Shown: in pieces, positions 7,286 to 15,443 of the stretch | How the letters are laid out: the number at the start of each line of letters is the position of its first letter | Position numbering within the stretch: position 1 is the stretch's first letter | Assembly: GCA_913009415.1 (NCBI GenBank) | Contig: CAJVYM010000007.1 | Location: 1 to 43,184, forward strand | Reading direction: 5' to 3' | Origin: an uncultured bacterium | GTDB lineage: Bacteria; Bipolaricaulota; Bipolaricaulia; UBA7950; UBA9294 | Length of the DNA: 43,184 nucleotides | The notes under the pieces: generated by a model | Seen by the model: the letters and a program-made list of their open reading frames with translations, nothing else | The model's database searches: none | What the model was told of the DNA's origin: nothing | Made by a program: the position numbers and the translations under genes

Positions 7286-8445
7286 CGCCATCCCCCTTTC
7301 ATCAGGTCGGCAAGGGCGATGGTTCGCACGGCCCGTTCGAAGACCGGTTTATCGATCATCTTCCCTCCGATAGCGACGGCACCGATCCCTTCCTTCTCCG
7401 CCTTTTGCGCGATAGAGATGATCTTCCTTGCCATATCGATCTCCTCATCAGTCGGGCGAAAGACACTGTGTATCGGCTCGACCTGGCGCGGATTAATCGC
7501 TCCCTTTCCGACAAAGCCAAGGTCGCGAATGTGCTCAGTCTCAGCGATCAGACCCGCCTCATCGTCGACATCGGCATAGACCGTATCAGAAGCCTGGATT
7601 CCGGCAGAGGCACAGGCGGCAACGATCCTTGAACGTGCGTAGAGGAGCGCATCCTGCGTGCGGCGCGCTCCGACGTCTCGCGTGTAGTCCTCCGCGCCAA
7701 AGGCGATGATCACCACACGTTCGCTCGCTGAAGCGACCTGTTCGGCGTGCAGCACGCCCTTTCCTGTCTCGATGATCGGCATGATGAACGTGGAGCCGGG
7801 ATCGATCCCCAAATCCTTCTCCAAGCGGGTCAGTTCGTCGGCCAGCTCTACAACATCCGCGGCCGATTCAGCCTTGGGTAGGCAGATTCCGTGCGGTGCA
7901 GGGAGCATCACCTCCGCCAAATCGTCTCTCCCGTAAGTTGCAAGCGGGTTTATCCGCACCCACACCTCGGGGAAGTCGACGGCAGCCAGTAGGTGCTTTA
8001 CCAAGATGCGGGCAGCGAACTTCTCCGCTAGCAGGACAGAGTCCTCCAAATCAAGAAGCACACAGTCCGCTCCGTGAAGCTCCATCCCCACCAACAGGCG
8101 CGGGTTGTTCCCCGGCGCGTACAGGCGCGTCCTGCGCAGGCGGTCACGAGCGTTCCCCGGTCGCATTGCGCCCGTCTTCCAGGGGACGACATCTGATAAC
8201 ACACTCCGCACCGCCGCCTCGACGCGCGCCCGGATGACGTAGTCGAGCGCGCCGCGCTCTTCGACATCGACGCTCACTTTCGGGGAGCCAAGTGCCGCAA
8301 GGGTCTCTTCGACAACAGCGTGCAACCCCTCGATGAACAGAGCCTCGTTTCCCGTTTCTATCTTGACTGCAGTCTTACTCGACCGCGTCACTTGGACGAT
8401 GCAATCTCCTTTGCTCGCTGAACCGACGACGAATTGCTCACTCAC
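7282..8445 (-). CDS. CitD-CitE fusion: acyl carrier plus citryl-CoA/ACP lyase beta subunit
   Basis: One 387-residue protein. Residues 1 to about 85 resemble the acyl carrier CitD (VGSASKGDCIV at the start; GALDYVIRARVEAAVR at its end, matching the carrier's DKGALDC-x-x-RAR-x-EA). From about residue 100 it is CitE: RRTRLYAPGNNPRLL, GADCVLLDLEDSV, VWVRINPL, CLPKAES and AFGAEDYTRDVGA, a TIM-barrel lyase. CitD and CitE are normally separate subunits. At the ungapped position of the prosthetic-group serine (E-S-x-D in enterics) there is Lys12, with Ser11 and Ser9 just before, so the attachment residue is uncertain. The start is GTG at 8445, with a GGGGGT ribosome site. Confidence 0.87.
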   Translation of the reverse strand: MSEQFVVGSASKGDCIVQVTRSSKTAVKIETGNEALFIEGLHAVVEETLAALGSPKVSVDVEERGALDYVIRARVEAAVRSVLSDVVPWKTGAMRPGNARDRLRRTRLYAPGNNPRLLVGMELHGADCVLLDLEDSVLLAEKFAARILVKHLLAAVDFPEVWVRINPLATYGRDDLAEVMLPAPHGICLPKAESAADVVELADELTRLEKDLGIDPGSTFIMPIIETGKGVLHAEQVASASERVVIIAFGAEDYTRDVGARRTQDALLYARSRIVAACASAGIQASDTVYADVDDEAGLIAETEHIRDLGFVGKGAINPRQVEPIHSVFRPTDEEIDMARKIISIAQKAEKEGIGAVAIGGKMIDKPVFERAVRTIALADLMKGGWR

Positions 8446-8457
8446 TGCGACCCCCTA

Positions 8458-9369
8458 TTATGACATAAGCAGCGCCATTACCGCCTTCTGCGCGTGCATA
8501 CGGTTCTCCGCTTGATCGAAGATCGCGCTTCCTTTACTGCGCGATGCGGCGTAGGTGATCTCCTCATTATAGTGGGCGGGCAGGCAGTGCATCACCAGCG
8601 CTTCCGGATCGGCAAGCTTGAGGAGGTCTTCATCAACGGTGAACCCGGCGAAGGCATGCTTCTTCTGTTCAGCCTGTGCCTCCTGCCCCATGCTCGCCCA
8701 CACATCGGTGTACAGTACGTCCGCCCCCGTCGCTGCTTCCTTGGGATCGTGCATGATCTCCACGCTCCCGCCGATCGCGCGTGCTGCCTGCACGACCTCA
8801 TCGTTCGGCTCGTAGCCTTGAGGACAGGCGATGCGGAAGTTCATCCCCACCTTGGCGCAGCCGTTGATCAGGGAATGTGCAACGTTGTTCCCGTCACCGA
8901 TAAAGGTGAGTGTCAGCCCGGCAAGTTCGCGCTTCTTCTCCATGATCGTCAGCAGGTCACCGAGGATCTGGCACGGGTGGTAGCGATCGCACAGGGCATT
9001 GATCACCGGCACGTCCGCGTACTTGGCCAGATCGAGGATCGCCTGATGTTCGAACACGCGCGCCATGATCCCATCCACGTAGCCCGAGAGGACGCTGGCG
9101 ATATCCTCGGTCGTCTCGCGCTTGCCAAGCTTGATGTCATCCGGCCCGAGGTAGATCGCCTGCCCGCCCAGTTGGTACATCCCGTTCTCGAACGAGACGC
9201 GCGTTCGTAATGATGGCTTCTGAAAGATCATCGCCAGGGTCTTTCCTGCGAGGACATCGTGCTTCACCCCGGCGCGGTGTTCGAGCTTCAGATTGCGCGC
9301 CGTCTCCAGGATCTCGTAGATATCCTCGGTGGTAAGATAGGAAAGGGCGATAAGGTCCTTTACATTCAT
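8458..9369 (-). CDS. argF: Ornithine carbamoyltransferase
   Basis: A 303-residue protein with carbamoyl-phosphate motif SLRTR (residues 53-57), HPCQILGD, DVWASMGQE and HCLPAH; the last two are diagnostic for the ornithine enzyme over aspartate transcarbamylase. It converts ornithine and carbamoyl phosphate to citrulline, or runs in reverse in citrulline/arginine breakdown. AGGAGG lies 8 nt upstream of the ATG. It is the first full gene of an operon with citrate-lyase and hydro-lyase genes, an unusual partnership that hints at a catabolic role. A 30-codon ORF upstream ends in an ATGA overlap with its start. Confidence 0.92.
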   Translation of the reverse strand: MNVKDLIALSYLTTEDIYEILETARNLKLEHRAGVKHDVLAGKTLAMIFQKPSLRTRVSFENGMYQLGGQAIYLGPDDIKLGKRETTEDIASVLSGYVDGIMARVFEHQAILDLAKYADVPVINALCDRYHPCQILGDLLTIMEKKRELAGLTLTFIGDGNNVAHSLINGCAKVGMNFRIACPQGYEPNDEVVQAARAIGGSVEIMHDPKEAATGADVLYTDVWASMGQEAQAEQKKHAFAGFTVDEDLLKLADPEALVMHCLPAHYNEEITYAASRSKGSAIFDQAENRMHAQKAVMALLMS

Positions 9370-9458
9370 CTGTTGTTGCCTCCTGTATCGCTTGATTTGG
9401 TTAACAGTAATACGGGATAGGAAGGATGCTTCAGACGAACACTTCGCATGATGACCAT
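9366..9458 (-). CDS. 30-codon leader ORF upstream of argF
   Basis: A small frame missed by size cut-offs: it begins ATG GTC ATC ATG CGA and ends AAC AAC AGA TGA, with the TGA overlapping the argF ATG as ATGA. The ribosome site GAGGAGGGG lies just upstream. The product begins MVIMRSVRLKHP and has a central VLLLT run. It contains three Arg codons, one of them immediately before the stop. The combination of strong ribosome site, clear frame and exact stop/start coupling supports translation. It could be a regulatory leader peptide or a coupling device. No attenuator hairpin is obvious within it. Confidence 0.55.
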   Translation of the reverse strand: MVIMRSVRLKHPSYPVLLLTKSSDTGGNNR

Positions 9459-9484
9459 CTTCCCCTCCTCAAGCAGTAAGGCGA

Positions 9485-9513
9485 ATGATAGCCGATCGGT
9501 GATTGACAGCCAA
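9485..9513 (-). promoter_or_regulatory. Putative sigma70 promoter of the argF-cit-leuCD operon
   Basis: On the minus strand: TTGGCT (9513-9508), a 17-nt spacer, then TATCAT (9490-9485). The predicted start near 9478 lies about 20 nt upstream of the leader ORF. The -35 matches consensus at 4 of 6 positions and the -10 at 5 of 6. Confidence 0.5.
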
Positions 9514-9540
9514 GAGCAAAGAACGCGGATTCTGGGTTGT

Positions 9541-9960
9541 CTAAGGTTTGATGCGAATGGAGTAGATCCCCAGGCGGTTGGCGCCTAGGATATCGGTAAA
9601 CAGGCGGTCGCCAATCATCACCGCCTGCTTTGGCGGGATGCCTATCTGGGCGAGGATTCCCAGGAATCCCTTCTTACGCGGCTTGCTCGCGCGGCAGCGA
9701 AGCGGATATTTCGCCGCCAAGTCTACGATCACCGGATCATTAGTCCCGATCCGACGGTTGGTGAGGATGCCAACGTGAAACCTCATCTTTGTGAGCTTAT
9801 CGAGAAGTGCGGTAATCTCAGGAGCAAGCTGAGCCGGTCTCCTGCCACCAAGCGTATTATCAAGATCGAACAGGATGGCCCGCTTTCCGAGGCTATACAG
9901 CCTTTCGTAGTCGACATCGATGATCGATCTTGCTTCCTCACGTGCCCGTAGCAGGTTCAT
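9541..9960 (-). CDS. YqeG-family HAD-IIIA phosphatase
   Basis: A 139-residue HAD hydrolase with motif I DLDNTL near residue 32, motif II TNR near 67, a lysine in the KPRKKGF segment (motif III) and motif IV GDRLFTDI near 117. This is the small YqeG-type phosphatase (relatives include phosphatidylglycerophosphate phosphatases of the GEP4 type). It is the last gene of the nusA-led cluster, overlapping the DUF4911 gene by 23 nt. A link to the CDP-alcohol phosphatidyltransferase at 20279, as a phosphatidylglycerol-phosphate phosphatase, is possible but only inferred. Confidence 0.88.
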   Translation of the reverse strand: MNLLRAREEARSIIDVDYERLYSLGKRAILFDLDNTLGGRRPAQLAPEITALLDKLTKMRFHVGILTNRRIGTNDPVIVDLAAKYPLRCRASKPRKKGFLGILAQIGIPPKQAVMIGDRLFTDILGANRLGIYSIRIKP

Positions 9961-10195
9961 CGTCCTCCCCGCGAGAGAATTCGCCGATTTGTGCCCGTTG
10001 TCGCAGGCGCTCCATCACCTCTTCAAACTCATCCTCCATTCCCGGGGCGACGTAGATCTTGAAGAACATCTTTCCATCGCGCAGGCGCCAGTCCCGGCGC
10101 ACGTTCGCCAGACCGTCGTAGGCGCTGAGGATCGCGTCGATGAAGTGGATCTCGTGCTCAGTCGTGTTCACCCAGTAGACACTTGCCTCGCGCAT
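9938..10195 (-). CDS. DUF4911-family small protein
   Basis: An 85-residue protein, REASVYWVNTTEHEIHFIDAILSAYDGLANVRR at the start and MFFKIYVAPGMEDEFEEVMERL near the end. This is the DUF4911 arrangement of a small alpha/beta protein, function unknown. Its ATG at 10195 overlaps the mazG stop by one base (TGATG), which implies translational coupling. A GTG one codon upstream is also in frame. DUF4911 genes often lie beside small HAD phosphatases, as here. Confidence 0.75.
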   Translation of the reverse strand: MREASVYWVNTTEHEIHFIDAILSAYDGLANVRRDWRLRDGKMFFKIYVAPGMEDEFEEVMERLRQRAQIGEFSRGEDDEPATGT

Positions 10196-10797
10196 CACTG
10201 TTCAACCTCGTTCCTCTGCTGCGAGAAATAAATGGTTGCCTTGCGCAGTGCGATCTCCGGGTCGATACCGCCCTGCCACGCTTGTGCTATCGCTGCCAGG
10301 ATCACCCCGCCGGCGTGTGCCTCATCGTTCGGGTAATCCGCCCGTTTGATCTCACCTGGCGATGAAGACAGGTGATCGACGAGCTTCCTCGCCGCAAGAA
10401 GCGCGGGAAGCTGCGCTTTGGCGTGCCCTTCCTGCTTCTTCACCTCGTCCCACGTGCGACGGATGGAATCGATGTCGCTTGGGGCATCGGCAAAGACGTG
10501 TGGATGCCGCCGAATCAGCTTGCGCACAAGGCCATCAATCACATCTTCGATCGTAAACTGATCGTTTTCGGAGGCTATTTGAGAGTGCAACAACACCTGC
10601 AGCAACAGGTCTCCGAGCTCGTCCGCCAGCGCATCTGGAGCGCCACGATCGATCGCCTCGATCACCTCGTGCGCCTCTTCCAGGACGTACGGGCGCAGAC
10701 TGACATGTGTCTGCGCCCGATCCCATGGGCATCCATCCGGTGCGCGCAGCCTGGCAATCAGCGCGGCAAGATCTGAAAAGGTATTACGATCCGTCAC
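10195..10797 (-). CDS. mazG: MazG nucleoside triphosphate pyrophosphohydrolase
   Basis: A 200-residue all-alpha NTP pyrophosphatase. RLRAPDGCPWDRAQTH near the N-terminus, EEAHEVIEAID (the E-E-x-x-E metal site) near residues 40-50, and DELGDLLLQVLLHS (E-x-x-D) near 59-72 are diagnostic, as is KLIRRHPHVF. It hydrolyses NTPs to NMP and pyrophosphate, clearing aberrant nucleotides. It is about two thirds of the length of the two-domain E. coli enzyme, so it is the single-domain form with a short C-terminal extension. It overlaps the upstream parvulin gene by 14 nt. Confidence 0.92.
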   Translation of the reverse strand: MTDRNTFSDLAALIARLRAPDGCPWDRAQTHVSLRPYVLEEAHEVIEAIDRGAPDALADELGDLLLQVLLHSQIASENDQFTIEDVIDGLVRKLIRRHPHVFADAPSDIDSIRRTWDEVKKQEGHAKAQLPALLAARKLVDHLSSSPGEIKRADYPNDEAHAGGVILAAIAQAWQGGIDPEIALRKATIYFSQQRNEVEQ

Positions 10798-13483
10798 TTG
10801 ACCCTTGCGTCGGATGGACCGTATTGCTCTTGGTTTGGCTCGCCTGCGGCTGCGCCGTGCTGCTTCCAGTCTGCGGCTGCACCGTCTCGCTTGGCGTCTG
10901 GGTCGACGGCGTTACCCCCAGCTTTACGAGCATGGCCGTGACCTCGGATGCCTTATAACCGGGAGCATCGGAGGTGAGTTTCTGCAGCTTTGCCTTTGCG
11001 TCCTTCTCGTCTCCCTGCGCCATGTACAGCGTTCCCAGTTGGAAGAGTGCATCCAGGCCGGCGTCGCTCAGCGGCTTGTTCTGCCCAACCTGTGCCTGAT
11101 CTACATCGACGATCTTGTTGTACAGATCGATCTTATCCGCAGCAACCGAGGCGTGCTGCAGGCCGCGCTTCAGGTAGTCGATCGCCGTACTATACTGGGT
11201 CCGCCATTTGTACGCCTCGGCGATTCCTCGATAGGCTTCGAGCGAGTCAGGTTTGGCATTGAGGACGGCGGCATACTGTTTGATCGCCGCGCTCCACTTG
11301 TATTCACTCGCGTAGACTGCGGCAAGCTTCAATTTCAGGTCCATATCATCGGGGACGAGTGAGACAAGCTTATTGCCAATCTCTTCCTTCTTCCCGTTAT
11401 CAAACGTTCTGGAGAAGGCCAGGCGGTAATTGCTGATAGCTCCCTGCTTGTCTCCCTGCTTCATGAGCGTCTCGGCCAGGCCAGAGTAGGCTTCGGCCTT
11501 GTACGGTGAGCGCAGGATGACGTGCTGGAAGTTCTGCTTTGCGTTCTCCAGGTCGCCACCAGCAAGGTAGGCATTCCCTAGCTTGATGTACACATCGAGC
11601 GAACCTCCATTCGAAATCGCCTTTGTGTACTGATCGACAGCCTCTTTCTCGTACTGCGCGATCTTATTATTCAGATCCTTGAGGGTTGCATCCTCATCCG
11701 ATGTACGATTCGTTTTTGCGCTGAGCGCGTCGCGTTTTGAGGCGGCCGCATTCAATCGCTCATAGGCAACGTCCCCGAGACCGATGATCAGCTTGATGTT
11801 CTTCGGATCGGTCTGTGCGATCTGGTCGAGCGTCTTCTGCGCACCATCGACGTCTTTCAACGCCAGGTAGGCCGAGGCAAGCTTGGTCAGGATGCTCACG
11901 TCCCCGGGCCGTAGCTTGAGGGCAGCCTGGTACTGCTGCACAGCGCGCTTGTAGTCGCCACTCTTCACCGCCATGTCCCCCGAGCCGATGTAGGCGGGAA
12001 CATAGGTCTTATCCTTACTGATCGCCTCCTGGAAGCGCGTATCCGCCCCCAGAGTGTCCCCGCGTTCGGCAAGGAGTTTGCCGTAGAGGTAGATCACTGT
12101 CGTATTGTCCGGAGCAAGGGTAAGAACGCGCTGCAGGAACTTTTCATCGGTATTGGTGTTTTCCAGAGCCTTCAGGTAAGCACTCAGAGCATTCTTCTTG
12201 TCAGTGTCGATTTCTTTTGCCAATGTCGCAATCTGCTGCTTATCAGCAGCGGTCTGATCGGTCTTGTCATCGAGCGTTTTCTTTTGCTGCTGAGCGGCGG
12301 TCATCTTCGCTTCGTAGATGCGACCGATGTAGTAGGGAAGATACGAATCATCCGATGAGCCCGAATCGAGGATGCGCTGGAACTCCGCCAACCCCTTATC
12401 CTTGTCTTGTTGCTCGATCATGTAGGCGTTAACAAGCGGCATCTCAACGGTGATCTGCGCCTGATCGTGGATCTTCTTGTACCAATCGTTGAACTTCTTG
12501 TCGCCGATCTCCTTTACGTAGTCATCGTGCACCTTGGTCTTTACTTCGGCAAGGGTCGGGGTGTGCGCCGGTTTGTGTCCAGTAACCTTGATGATGTGAT
12601 AGCCGTACTGGGTCTTCACTGGCTTGCTCACCTCACCGACCTTCATCGAGAAGGCTGCGTCTTCAAATGCCTTGACCATCCGTCCGCGACCGAACCAGCC
12701 AAGGTCGCCACCCTTGTCCTTGGTGCCGGTATCGATCGAGTACTTCTTGGCCAGTGTGGCAAAGTCGGCGCCTTTGTTCAGTTCGTCGAGAACCTTGTTC
12801 GCCGTAGCAAGGTCTTTAACGAGGATGTGTGAAGCGCGTACCTGCTCCGGCTCGGTGTACTTTGAGACGTTCTTTTCAAAATAGGCGGCCAGTTGATCGT
12901 CACTGGGTTCAATGTTCCCAACGACCGCATTGCGCAATGTCTTATCGCGCAACTGCATTTCGACGCTATCTCGCATCTCTTTCTTAAACTGCTCAAGGGT
13001 TTTGTTCTGCCCGTGCAGGTAAGTCACAAGCTGTGCTTCCGTGATCTTGTAGTTGCTCAGTAAGTCGTTGTACTGTTTGTCCGCCTGAGCATCCACATCC
13101 TTCGACGCAATGCGGATCTTCATCTGTTTAGCTTGTTGGGCATAGAGAGCCTCTCGGATCAACTGCTGCATCGCTTGGCCCTTGATCGATAGCTGGAGGT
13201 AGGCACCATTAGCACCGCTAAACAGGGAACTCGGGTCCTGCCCCATTTGCTGATAGTACTGGCGGTACTGGTTAGAGAGGTTCGTCGATGCAGTGTCCAG
13301 TTGGCTGTGTAGGATCTTTGTCCCGTTCACTATTGCTGCGACGCTCGCTTGGTCACCAGTGCGGGATGAGTTCTTGAACATCCCCGCCTGATTGAGACCG
13401 ATCAGCCCAACACCACCGATGATGAAGGCTACAACAATAGCCCAAATAATCGTCTTCTTATGCCGCTCGAAAAAGTTATACAT
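10784..13483 (-). CDS. Membrane-anchored parvulin peptidyl-prolyl isomerase with TPR repeats
   Basis: An 899-residue protein. Residues about 10-30 (TIIWAIVVAFIIGGVGLIGL) form a single membrane anchor. A SurA/PpiD-like N-terminal chaperone region follows, then a rotamase (PpiC) domain near 215-310 beginning RASHILVKD and containing GGDLGWFGRGRMV and YGYHIIKV. The remaining half, from about residue 400, consists of tetratricopeptide repeats. The tail is rich in Gln/Ser/Thr. It probably assists folding of exported proteins at the outer face of the inner membrane. The parvulin-plus-long-TPR combination is less common than PpiD alone. AAAGGAG precedes the ATG. Confidence 0.88.
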   Translation of the reverse strand: MYNFFERHKKTIIWAIVVAFIIGGVGLIGLNQAGMFKNSSRTGDQASVAAIVNGTKILHSQLDTASTNLSNQYRQYYQQMGQDPSSLFSGANGAYLQLSIKGQAMQQLIREALYAQQAKQMKIRIASKDVDAQADKQYNDLLSNYKITEAQLVTYLHGQNKTLEQFKKEMRDSVEMQLRDKTLRNAVVGNIEPSDDQLAAYFEKNVSKYTEPEQVRASHILVKDLATANKVLDELNKGADFATLAKKYSIDTGTKDKGGDLGWFGRGRMVKAFEDAAFSMKVGEVSKPVKTQYGYHIIKVTGHKPAHTPTLAEVKTKVHDDYVKEIGDKKFNDWYKKIHDQAQITVEMPLVNAYMIEQQDKDKGLAEFQRILDSGSSDDSYLPYYIGRIYEAKMTAAQQQKKTLDDKTDQTAADKQQIATLAKEIDTDKKNALSAYLKALENTNTDEKFLQRVLTLAPDNTTVIYLYGKLLAERGDTLGADTRFQEAISKDKTYVPAYIGSGDMAVKSGDYKRAVQQYQAALKLRPGDVSILTKLASAYLALKDVDGAQKTLDQIAQTDPKNIKLIIGLGDVAYERLNAAASKRDALSAKTNRTSDEDATLKDLNNKIAQYEKEAVDQYTKAISNGGSLDVYIKLGNAYLAGGDLENAKQNFQHVILRSPYKAEAYSGLAETLMKQGDKQGAISNYRLAFSRTFDNGKKEEIGNKLVSLVPDDMDLKLKLAAVYASEYKWSAAIKQYAAVLNAKPDSLEAYRGIAEAYKWRTQYSTAIDYLKRGLQHASVAADKIDLYNKIVDVDQAQVGQNKPLSDAGLDALFQLGTLYMAQGDEKDAKAKLQKLTSDAPGYKASEVTAMLVKLGVTPSTQTPSETVQPQTGSSTAQPQASQTKSNTVHPTQGSSDGS

Positions 13484-13513
13484 CTTCAGTCACTCACTCC
13501 TTTGGGCAGAAAC

Positions 13514-13871
13514 TCAAGTTCTGCAGAATGGTACATAGATCGCTTCGCCCGGGCAAGGGAGGAAAACGATCCTACACAAACTCTCCACATTGGCTTCCCG
13601 GCACCGGGGATAACAGGCACGCAGCATGAACTTAGCTGCCGTCCTCTCTTCTCCCAGAGCCTGCAAGGCAGCAAACTCTGGCCTAAAGTGGAGATTGACC
13701 TCGCCTGAGTGCAAGATACCTACGCGCAAGCGCGATCGTCTTCATTCCCTGGGTGGCCACACGCTGGCTGATCGCCTGCATCTCCACTTTATTCCCCGCG
13801 CGGATGTCGTTGGCGATTGCCTCCTGCACCCGGGTCGGATCCCGATGAGCTCTAAATCTCCTCTCCACCAT
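13514..13871 (-). pseudogene. spoVS: spoVS homologue, frameshifted
   Basis: From ATG 13871 the frame reads RAHRDPTRVQEAIANDIRAG, then VEMQAISQRVATQGMKTIALARRYLA. This aligns with B. subtilis SpoVS (SSPNSVAGALAGVLRERG... then AIGAGALNQAVKAVAIARGFVA). That frame stops at 13683. A second frame carries the missing end, SGEVNLHFRPEFAALQALGEERTAAKFMLRA (matching VDLICIPAFTDIQIDGEERTAIKLIVEPR), so a shift of about 1-2 nt lies near 13709-13712. The second frame then runs on to 13514. SpoVS is an Alba-like protein found next to rny in many genomes, as here, and is not restricted to spore formers. It may be a real pseudogene or an assembly/sequencing error. Confidence 0.75.
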
Positions 13872-13882
13872 CGCCTCCGACG

Positions 13883-15397
13883 CTATTTCGCGCTCTCGGT
13901 GAACTGTGTCTTTCGAATCACGTTGACCCTGATCTCTCCTGGATAGCTGAGCTCTCCCTCGATCGCGCGCGCGATGTCATAGGCCAGCTTTGATGCTACC
14001 TCATCGCTTGCTCGCTCTGGCTGCACCATCACTCGTACCTCGCGTCCCGCCTGCAACGCGTATGCCTCCTGCACAGCGGGGAAGGATCGACACAGCTCCT
14101 CTAATTCGTGCAAGCGCTGGATGTACCGCTCAAACGTCTCCTGCCGCGCTCCGGGACGCGCAGCGGAGAGGGTGTCCGCGGCCTGAATGAGAACATCGAG
14201 AACACCTTTTGGCTCAATGTCCTCGTGATGGGAGGCTATCGCGTGCACAACTTCGGGCCCTTCGCCATATCGACGCGCCAGGTCCGCGCCGATCAGGGCA
14301 TGCGGGCCATCTACCTCGTGGTCGACAGCCTTGCCTATATCATGCAGCAGACCAGCGCGTTTCGCCTTCTGCGCGTTGATCCCCAACTCATCTGCTAGCA
14401 TCTTAGCGATGGAACTCACCTCGAACGAGTGTGCAAGCTGATTTTGGCCATAACTCGTGCGATACTTGAGACGGCCGAGGAGCGCAGCAAGTTCAGGATG
14501 AATGTCGATACCCAAATCAAACGCCGCCTTTTTCCCTTCCTCTTTGATCTTCTCTGCAAGACGCGCCTTCGCTCGCTGCACCTTCTCCTCGATCTGCGCC
14601 GGATGAATACGTCCGTCCTCGATTAACCGGACGAGGGCCATGCGTGCTACCTCGCGCCGCAGGGGATGGAAACAGGAGAGGACGACCATCTCCGGCGTAT
14701 CATCGACGAGAAGCTCGACGCCAGTGAGGGCCTCGAAGGTCTTGATGTTTCGTCCCTCACGCCCGATGATCCGCCCCTTGAACTCCTCCGATGGGATAGG
14801 GACAGAGCTCGTCGTATGCTCTTCCACGTACTCTGCCGCATATCGCTGCACCGCTGTGGCGAGGATCTTCGCCGCGCGCTGCTGTGCCTCTTCGCGCGCT
14901 CTTCGCTCGGACTCTTCTATCTTGCGGGAGAAGAACCGTTGAGATTCGCTCTCCACCACGCGCAACAGGTGTTCGCGCGCATCACTTTGGCTCCAGCCGG
15001 AAACCCGTTCCAACTGAGCCCGCGCCGCGTCCAAGAGCTCGGATCCTTCGGCCTTCAGGCGTTCTACCTCTTCCTCATCCTTGCGCAGTGAGTCCTCTAT
15101 CTGCTCCAGGTAGTTTGACTTCTTCCCCAGCCGATCCTCGCGCCGGAGAATGCGTTCCTCCATGCGAGAGAACTCCTCCTCGCGGCGCTTGCTGCGTTCT
15201 TCGAGTTCACCCCGTAGTTTCTGAATCTCGCGCTGTCCATCGAGAAGCGTAGTTGCCTTCAGCTGTTCAGCCTCTTCATGCGCCTGGCGCAGGTACTCCT
15301 CTTCCTGACGTCGCCGCGGCACGCTCCCGATAAGATATCCGGCTACAACTCCAGCAATGACACACAATCCCAGCCCGATATAGCCTATTAAACCCAT
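13883..15397 (-). CDS. rny: Ribonuclease Y
   Basis: A 504-residue endoribonuclease that initiates mRNA decay. It has an N-terminal membrane segment (LIGYIGLGLCVIAGVVAGYLI), a long coiled coil to about residue 190, a KH domain with GRIIGREGRNIKTFEALTGV, and an HD domain with HSFEVSSIAKML then AGLLHDIGKAVDHE. Length and order match the family. It is followed 11 nt later by the spoVS homologue, a conserved neighbourhood. It lies in a minus-strand cluster that begins with nusA. Confidence 0.95.
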   Translation of the reverse strand: MGLIGYIGLGLCVIAGVVAGYLIGSVPRRRQEEEYLRQAHEEAEQLKATTLLDGQREIQKLRGELEERSKRREEEFSRMEERILRREDRLGKKSNYLEQIEDSLRKDEEEVERLKAEGSELLDAARAQLERVSGWSQSDAREHLLRVVESESQRFFSRKIEESERRAREEAQQRAAKILATAVQRYAAEYVEEHTTSSVPIPSEEFKGRIIGREGRNIKTFEALTGVELLVDDTPEMVVLSCFHPLRREVARMALVRLIEDGRIHPAQIEEKVQRAKARLAEKIKEEGKKAAFDLGIDIHPELAALLGRLKYRTSYGQNQLAHSFEVSSIAKMLADELGINAQKAKRAGLLHDIGKAVDHEVDGPHALIGADLARRYGEGPEVVHAIASHHEDIEPKGVLDVLIQAADTLSAARPGARQETFERYIQRLHELEELCRSFPAVQEAYALQAGREVRVMVQPERASDEVASKLAYDIARAIEGELSYPGEIRVNVIRKTQFTESAK

Positions 15398-15443
15398 TAT
15401 TTTCCGTCCTTTGTACGCCTGTCACTCCCAAAGTAACTACTCA

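Noticed and set aside
13683-13729. Programmed frameshifting in spoVS
   Set aside because: No slippery heptamer or following stem is evident at the junction, and the C-terminal overrun is more consistent with decay or error.
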